24,710 nucleotides of DNA from a virus, in IMG/VR virus record IMGVR_UViG_3300046009_007483, positions 1 through 24,710 of that record. One strand, written 5' to 3'. The notes beneath the pieces were generated by a model. The model searched no databases. It was not told the origin of the DNA and was given only the letters and a program-made list of their open reading frames with translations. The position numbers and the translations under genes are program-made. Positions 22,018 through 24,710 of this stretch are shown in pieces; within the stretch, counting starts at the first letter, position 1; each line of letters opens with the position of its first letter.

Positions 22018-22782
22018 TTAAAGGCGAATGTTAAATTCAGCATCGAATATTTCATCAAATATTTTGTCGTCTCGACATATCTTCCTCATTTCCATGGCCC
22101 ATTTTTCATCCCAATGAGGAACTTCAGACCAATGGAATACACTAGCATGAAAATCATCATTTTTCGCATATTTCCGTAGGATGCTCTTTTCCACATCATA
22201 ATTCGGTGTTCCCGCCATTACCATTATACTGTTATGGGAACTCATAAGGGGCATCATCGATAGATAATATTTTTCAAATTCTTCATGATAATCGACTTCA
22301 TCTAAGAATAGGAAATCAACATTATGTCCACGAATTGCGGTTCCGAGGGCAGATGATGGAGTGAAATATATTTTCGAACTGTTACCGAACATAAGCATCT
22401 CCTTATTCCGTTTCGCATATGATTGACTGAAGGGTGTCCCATTCAAACCGTCGATGATATGCTCACATATAGCCTGAACAAGACTTGACATATTAGATTT
22501 CGATGAAACTATCATAGATGTATAGCAAGAATTAAAGATACACTGATATATTGCGAAAATACATGCTAGTGTGGTCTTCCCTGTCTGTCGTGCCGCTAAT
22601 AATACCGACCGTGGGTTGTTTTGCCACGATTTAAGTAGTTCTGCTTGTTTTGGGTATAATTTAATAAAATCGGAACCCTTTAGATTATTAAATTTGACAT
22701 GTCGATTTGTGAAATATTCTATATCATGTGAACATTTGACGATTTCGCTAATAGTTTGAGAGGGTGGGTATGTTTCAGGCAT
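22018..22782 (-). CDS. Terminase-type ATPase without nuclease domain (second gp17-like motor)
   Basis: This 254-residue protein has the ATPase half of a large terminase only. Seen: 'LYPKQAELLKSW' (42-53), Walker A 'ARQTGKTT' (64-71), 'AIRGHNVDFLFLDEVD' with Walker B acids D161/E162, and coupling motif 'MAGTPNYD' (189-196). It ends 'FDAEFNIRL', matching 'WNQEFEIMF' at about residue 270 of the intact terminase, which is where the linker to the nuclease begins. The boundary is a clean stop codon followed by a terminator, so it looks like a designed single-domain protein rather than decay. A late motif lies 6 nt before its start. Identity to the window's terminase is low by eye, so this is an old divergence or a separate acquisition. 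A packaging helper, a motor regulator or another DNA translocase are possible roles. Confidence 0.8.
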   Translation of the reverse strand: MPETYPPSQTISEIVKCSHDIEYFTNRHVKFNNLKGSDFIKLYPKQAELLKSWQNNPRSVLLAARQTGKTTLACIFAIYQCIFNSCYTSMIVSSKSNMSSLVQAICEHIIDGLNGTPFSQSYAKRNKEMLMFGNSSKIYFTPSSALGTAIRGHNVDFLFLDEVDYHEEFEKYYLSMMPLMSSHNSIMVMAGTPNYDVEKSILRKYAKNDDFHASVFHWSEVPHWDEKWAMEMRKICRDDKIFDEIFDAEFNIRL

Positions 22783-22788
22783 ATGGCA

Positions 22789-22794
22789 TATTTA
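22789..22794 (-). promoter_or_regulatory. T4-type late promoter motif before ATPase paralogue
   Basis: GTAAATA on the minus strand lies 6 nt before the ATG at 22782. Confidence 0.5.
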
Positions 22795-22809
22795 CAGATG
22801 GAGATATAC

Positions 22810-22827
22810 CCTTTCTATAGAGAAAGG
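22810..22827. other. Small hairpin between lipoprotein and ATPase genes
   Basis: A 7-bp stem (22810-22816 with 22821-22827) and 4-nt loop lies just past the lipoprotein stop. On the minus strand no T-run follows it, so termination there is doubtful. Confidence 0.35.
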
Positions 22828-22828
22828 T

Positions 22829-23077
22829 TTATTTCACATTATATCTAATGCGCCATTCCCTGATCTTATCGTTATATTCTTTTAACAACACTGAGTTGGT
22901 TACAAACTGAGAAGTGACAGTATACCTATCTCCTTCTTTGCTGACCACTGGAGGCACTGTGTATGCCTCTAGCGGCGGTTCTATAGGGAAGGCTTCCAGA
23001 GGGGTTTCCATGATGCTAGGAACCGTCGCACATGATACCATGACACTGCACAGTATTGATAATAAGAGTCTATTCAT
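22829..23077 (-). CDS. Small proline-rich lipoprotein (Rz1-like spanin candidate)
   Basis: This 82-residue protein has a lipoprotein signal: a short basic start, hydrophobic core and 'SVMVSC' with the lipid-bearing cysteine at C16. The mature protein begins with a Pro/Glu-rich segment (PLEAFPIEPPLEAYTVPP) and ends in a charged helix (KEYNDKIREWRI). Small proline-rich outer-membrane lipoproteins are typical of the o-spanin (Rz1) that helps disrupt the outer membrane at lysis. No inner-membrane spanin partner, holin or endolysin is visible nearby, so this is a candidate only. A perfect late promoter and an AGGA-like ribosome site precede it, one of the very few such sites in the window. A Gram-negative host would fit. 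Confidence 0.6.
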   Translation of the reverse strand: MNRLLLSILCSVMVSCATVPSIMETPLEAFPIEPPLEAYTVPPVVSKEGDRYTVTSQFVTNSVLLKEYNDKIREWRIRYNVK

Positions 23078-23088
23078 ATTCCTAGTGT

Positions 23089-23096
23089 TATTTATA
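23089..23096 (-). promoter_or_regulatory. T4-type late promoter, perfect TATAAATA
   Basis: The octamer on the minus strand lies 11 nt before the lipoprotein ATG and contains the stop codon of the upstream gene. The longer spacer holds an AGGA motif. Confidence 0.65.
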
Positions 23097-23706
23097 ACAA
23101 TCCATAATCATGCATACACGATTCAACTTCCAACCATAAAAATGTCGGGTCAGGAGAGCCGATTTCCGTAATGAATCCGTCATACCACATCACCCGTTTT
23201 TCATAATCATTTATCGCGATTTTAGCCGAATACTTTACCCCTGCTGTGGGAAAGTCGTTAGCAGTATAATGTCCCTCATCGAATAAGGATTTGAAGAATG
23301 GTTCCAAGTCTTCGGTGAATTCGGAAATTCGGATTTTATGTTCTTTGAATTCTAAAACGATGGTGTCTTCAAAATCAGTCCAAAAATTACAGGAATTTAG
23401 AAAATTGAAGTCATTACTATTCGTATATTTTCTTCGAATGGCTGGAATTATCCAGCGGCCAAACTTATACGTCTTACCGAGACAATTCCGTTCCATCTCT
23501 TCCATACATTGAAACTTAACCTCATCATTTAGAAATACATCATTTGCCGACTCAGTGAAATCAATTATAAGTTTCCATTTTAAATACAGTTTATCATATT
23601 CTTTTTGATTAAAAATAGATACAATATCTATGGATTCTTTTGGGAGGAGGACAAGACTAGCGGCTGAACCCGATAGGGCATTAATAAATTGGCGACGGCA
23701 CAACAT
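23092..23706 (-). CDS. Unknown protein with Tat-like signal sequence
   Basis: This 204-residue protein is not recognised. The N-terminus MLCRRQFINALSGSAASLVL reads like a twin-arginine signal: RRxFI, then a weakly hydrophobic Ala/Ser/Leu stretch, then LP. Twin-arginine signals send folded proteins across the inner membrane and are rare in phages. The rest is soluble-looking, Phe/Trp/Asp/Glu-rich and mixed alpha/beta, with a possible C-terminal barrel ('AKIAINDYEKRVMWYDGFITEIG'). That part is reminiscent of T4-like tube or baseplate strands but no family is claimed. It is followed within 15 nt by the lipoprotein gene, so both may act at the envelope. An amphipathic N-terminal helix is the alternative reading. 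Confidence 0.55.
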   Translation of the reverse strand: MLCRRQFINALSGSAASLVLLPKESIDIVSIFNQKEYDKLYLKWKLIIDFTESANDVFLNDEVKFQCMEEMERNCLGKTYKFGRWIIPAIRRKYTNSNDFNFLNSCNFWTDFEDTIVLEFKEHKIRISEFTEDLEPFFKSLFDEGHYTANDFPTAGVKYSAKIAINDYEKRVMWYDGFITEIGSPDPTFLWLEVESCMHDYGLL

Positions 23707-23764
23707 AGTGTTATACTATACGATATGGAATCACTTCTGTCAACTAAAACAAATCGCCCAGCTT

Positions 23765-23772
23765 TATTTATA
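23765..23772 (-). promoter_or_regulatory. T4-type late promoter, perfect TATAAATA, long leader
   Basis: This octamer on the minus strand lies 58 nt before the ATG at 23706. It is the leftward half of a divergent pair with 23783-23790. Confidence 0.5.
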
Positions 23773-23782
23773 AATCAAACCA

Positions 23783-23790
23783 TATAAATA
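23783..23790 (+). promoter_or_regulatory. T4-type late promoter, perfect TATAAATA
   Basis: This octamer lies 13 nt before the ATG at 23804. Confidence 0.6.
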
Positions 23791-23803
23791 CATATATAAT
23801 ATA

Positions 23804-24364
23804 ATGATTGATGTTAACAACCAGCCTGACCTCGATAGTGTATTAGATGCACTATCAACACCTCCAGTTAAACCTGAACGTAAAACCTCATCGGATACCG
23901 AAATAGTAGAAATGTCCGAAGATGAGATATACAACTTTGTAGTTAACCAGTTGAAAGAGACGATTGAAGCGAATGCCGAAGTCTTGGAACAGTCACGAGA
24001 TATGGTTTCTCAGATAGGAGATGCGGCAGTTTTAGAGTCCCATTCTAAAATTGTGAAAAGTCAAGCAGATTTACTAACCAATCTTGTTTCTACAATGATG
24101 GAGAAAAAGAAACTCGCTCAAGTAGATAAACATAAAACTCGCGATCTTGATCTTAAGGAGAAAGCCCTTGCCGAGAAAAAACCTTACGGTGATATGCAAG
24201 CATTGGGAACGACGAATATCCAGAATAATTTCCTCATGGCGAATCGAGACGATCTGTTCGATTCTTTATTCGAGAAAGACCCCAATAAAAAACAGAAAGC
24301 AGTGCTTAAGATTAAAGAGGCGAACGGTATATCTGAGAATATTTCCGAGGCTATTGATGGGTAA
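23804..24364 (+). CDS. 16: Small terminase subunit, T4 gp16-like (probable)
   Basis: This 186-residue protein has the layout of gp16, which regulates the large terminase during packaging initiation. The acidic N-terminus is followed by two long helices ('EIYNFVVNQLKETIEANAEVLEQ' area, 50-72, and 'SQADLLTNLVSTMMEKKKLAQ', about 86-106). These match the family's central helical hairpin in length and in the 'L...L...n..L' pattern. The C-terminal 'TTNIQNNFLMANRDDLFDSL' recalls T4 gp16 '[20 protein letters not shown]'. T4 gp16 has 164 residues. It is separated from the large terminase by about 6.5 kb, unlike the T4 16-17 pair. Called by pattern, so moderately sure. Confidence 0.6.
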   Translation: MIDVNNQPDLDSVLDALSTPPVKPERKTSSDTEIVEMSEDEIYNFVVNQLKETIEANAEVLEQSRDMVSQIGDAAVLESHSKIVKSQADLLTNLVSTMMEKKKLAQVDKHKTRDLDLKEKALAEKKPYGDMQALGTTNIQNNFLMANRDDLFDSLFEKDPNKKQKAVLKIKEANGISENISEAIDG

Positions 24365-24369
24365 ATTGA

Positions 24370-24375
24370 TAAATA
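24370..24375 (+). promoter_or_regulatory. T4-type late promoter motif
   Basis: GATAAATA lies 5 nt before the ATG at 24381. Confidence 0.5.
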
Positions 24376-24380
24376 TAAAT

Positions 24381-24653
24381 ATGGATTTTGATACCTTGTT
24401 CCAACAGATTGTGGATGAAAATAGTTTCACCTTTGAGCCTAAAAATATACATAGAGACGATTATGGTATTGTCCAGAATAAGAGACGGATCGAAGATGCT
24501 AAATCTAATATTGAAGATTTAATCCGTGGGACTATTACCTATTATAAACAATTCGATAATATTGAGCCATCGAATAATGGGGCAGTTGAAGAGTTGGAAG
24601 GATTTTCCAAATATCTAACTAAGCAATTGAATCCATATCGAAATTTCCGATAA
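24381..24653 (+). CDS. Small unknown protein with targeting-like N-terminus
   Basis: This 90-residue protein is not recognised. The ATG at 24381 lies 5 nt after a late motif and 16 nt after the small terminase stop. The N-terminus MDFDTLFQQIVDEN has the same shape as the capsid-targeting-like peptides elsewhere in the window, although the exact [L/I]-x-E site is V-D-E here. The rest is acidic and helical ('RRIEDAKSNIEDLIRGTITYY' region), with no metal site or membrane segment. Its neighbours suggest a late head or packaging role. Confidence 0.6.
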   Translation: MDFDTLFQQIVDENSFTFEPKNIHRDDYGIVQNKRRIEDAKSNIEDLIRGTITYYKQFDNIEPSNNGAVEELEGFSKYLTKQLNPYRNFR

Positions 24654-24710
24654 GGTCATCGATCACATCACGTAGATGTTTCCTATTGATGCGCCAAATA
24701 ATGCATCCAT
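24619..24710 (-). CDS. Possible C-terminal end of a leftward gene entering from the right
   Basis: A minus-strand frame is open from the window edge to a TAG at 24619, encoding 'IIWRINRKHLRDVIDDLIG' and a short acidic end, which reads like real protein. It overlaps the end of the small gene above by 35 nt. A second frame ending at 24663 is also open (15 codons) and cannot be excluded, so at most one is real. Confidence 0.3.
   Translation of the reverse strand, partial: GCIIWRINRKHLRDVIDDLIGNFDMDSIA

Noticed and set aside
22810-22827. Hairpin after the lipoprotein gene considered as an intrinsic terminator
   Set aside because: On the strand that needs termination it is followed by GGTATATC rather than a T-run; kept only as a hairpin.
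1-24710. Host assigned to Bacteroidota because Shine-Dalgarno sites are missing
   Set aside because: The expected TAnnTTTG promoter boxes were not found in the likely early promoters, and leaderless late transcripts could explain the lack of sites; the host is left open.

Overview
The window looks like part of a lytic, T4-superfamily (contractile-tailed) phage genome. The evidence is a full-length large terminase, a probable small terminase, tail sheath, tail-tube-fold proteins, gp26-type baseplate proteins, a gp61-type primase, a probable gp62-type clamp-loader subunit and a GroES/gp31-like co-chaperonin. T4-type late promoter motifs (TAAATA, often the full TATAAATA) sit just before most genes on both strands. 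No integrase, tRNA, rRNA or CRISPR array was seen. The host cannot be fixed from the sequence. A proline-rich lipoprotein and a Tat-like signal suggest a Gram-negative, and Shine-Dalgarno sites are almost absent.

Layout: 1-5290 is mainly a leftward tail/baseplate block: a hydrophobic, glycine-rich structural protein cut by the window edge (tape-measure candidate), two tandem gp26-like paralogues, a gp48/gp54-type tube-fold protein and a small basic protein. A rightward unknown gene (1313-1927) is embedded in it. From 5354 to 12270 lie mostly rightward replication and accessory genes: primase, a GT2-like glycosyltransferase, clamp-loader subunit, co-chaperonin, an SH3/WYL_2-like protein and several small unknowns. 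A leftward core-like protein and a leftward homing endonuclease interrupt them, and the endonuclease lies beside the C-terminal stub of a second glycosyltransferase. From 12257 to 14623 are two leftward tandem poly-glycine adhesin-like genes, followed by a strong terminator and a very acidic repeat-bearing core-like protein. From 15542 to 21965 is a rightward packaging/tail block: large terminase, ParB-like protein, GAF-domain protein, tail tube, giant tail sheath. From 22018 to 23706 are three leftward genes: a second terminase-type ATPase lacking the nuclease domain, a small lipoprotein and a Tat-signal-like protein. The right end holds the probable small terminase and a small unknown gene.

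The most interesting signals are these. (1) Several unrelated proteins share an N-terminus resembling the T4 capsid-targeting sequence (MKTYQEFIAE, cleaved by the gp21 prohead protease after [L/I]-x-E). Among them are the ParB-like and GAF proteins between terminase and tube, which raises the possibility of head-packaged, co-injected effectors. (2) A free-standing terminase ATPase paralogue coexists with an intact terminase. (3) Thirteen start codons lie 5-6 nt after a late-promoter motif, which by T4 geometry predicts leaderless or nearly leaderless late mRNAs, several with the motif overlapping the upstream stop codon. (4) Duplication is frequent: gp26-like pair, glycine-rich pair, terminase ATPase pair, and glycosyltransferase plus remnant.
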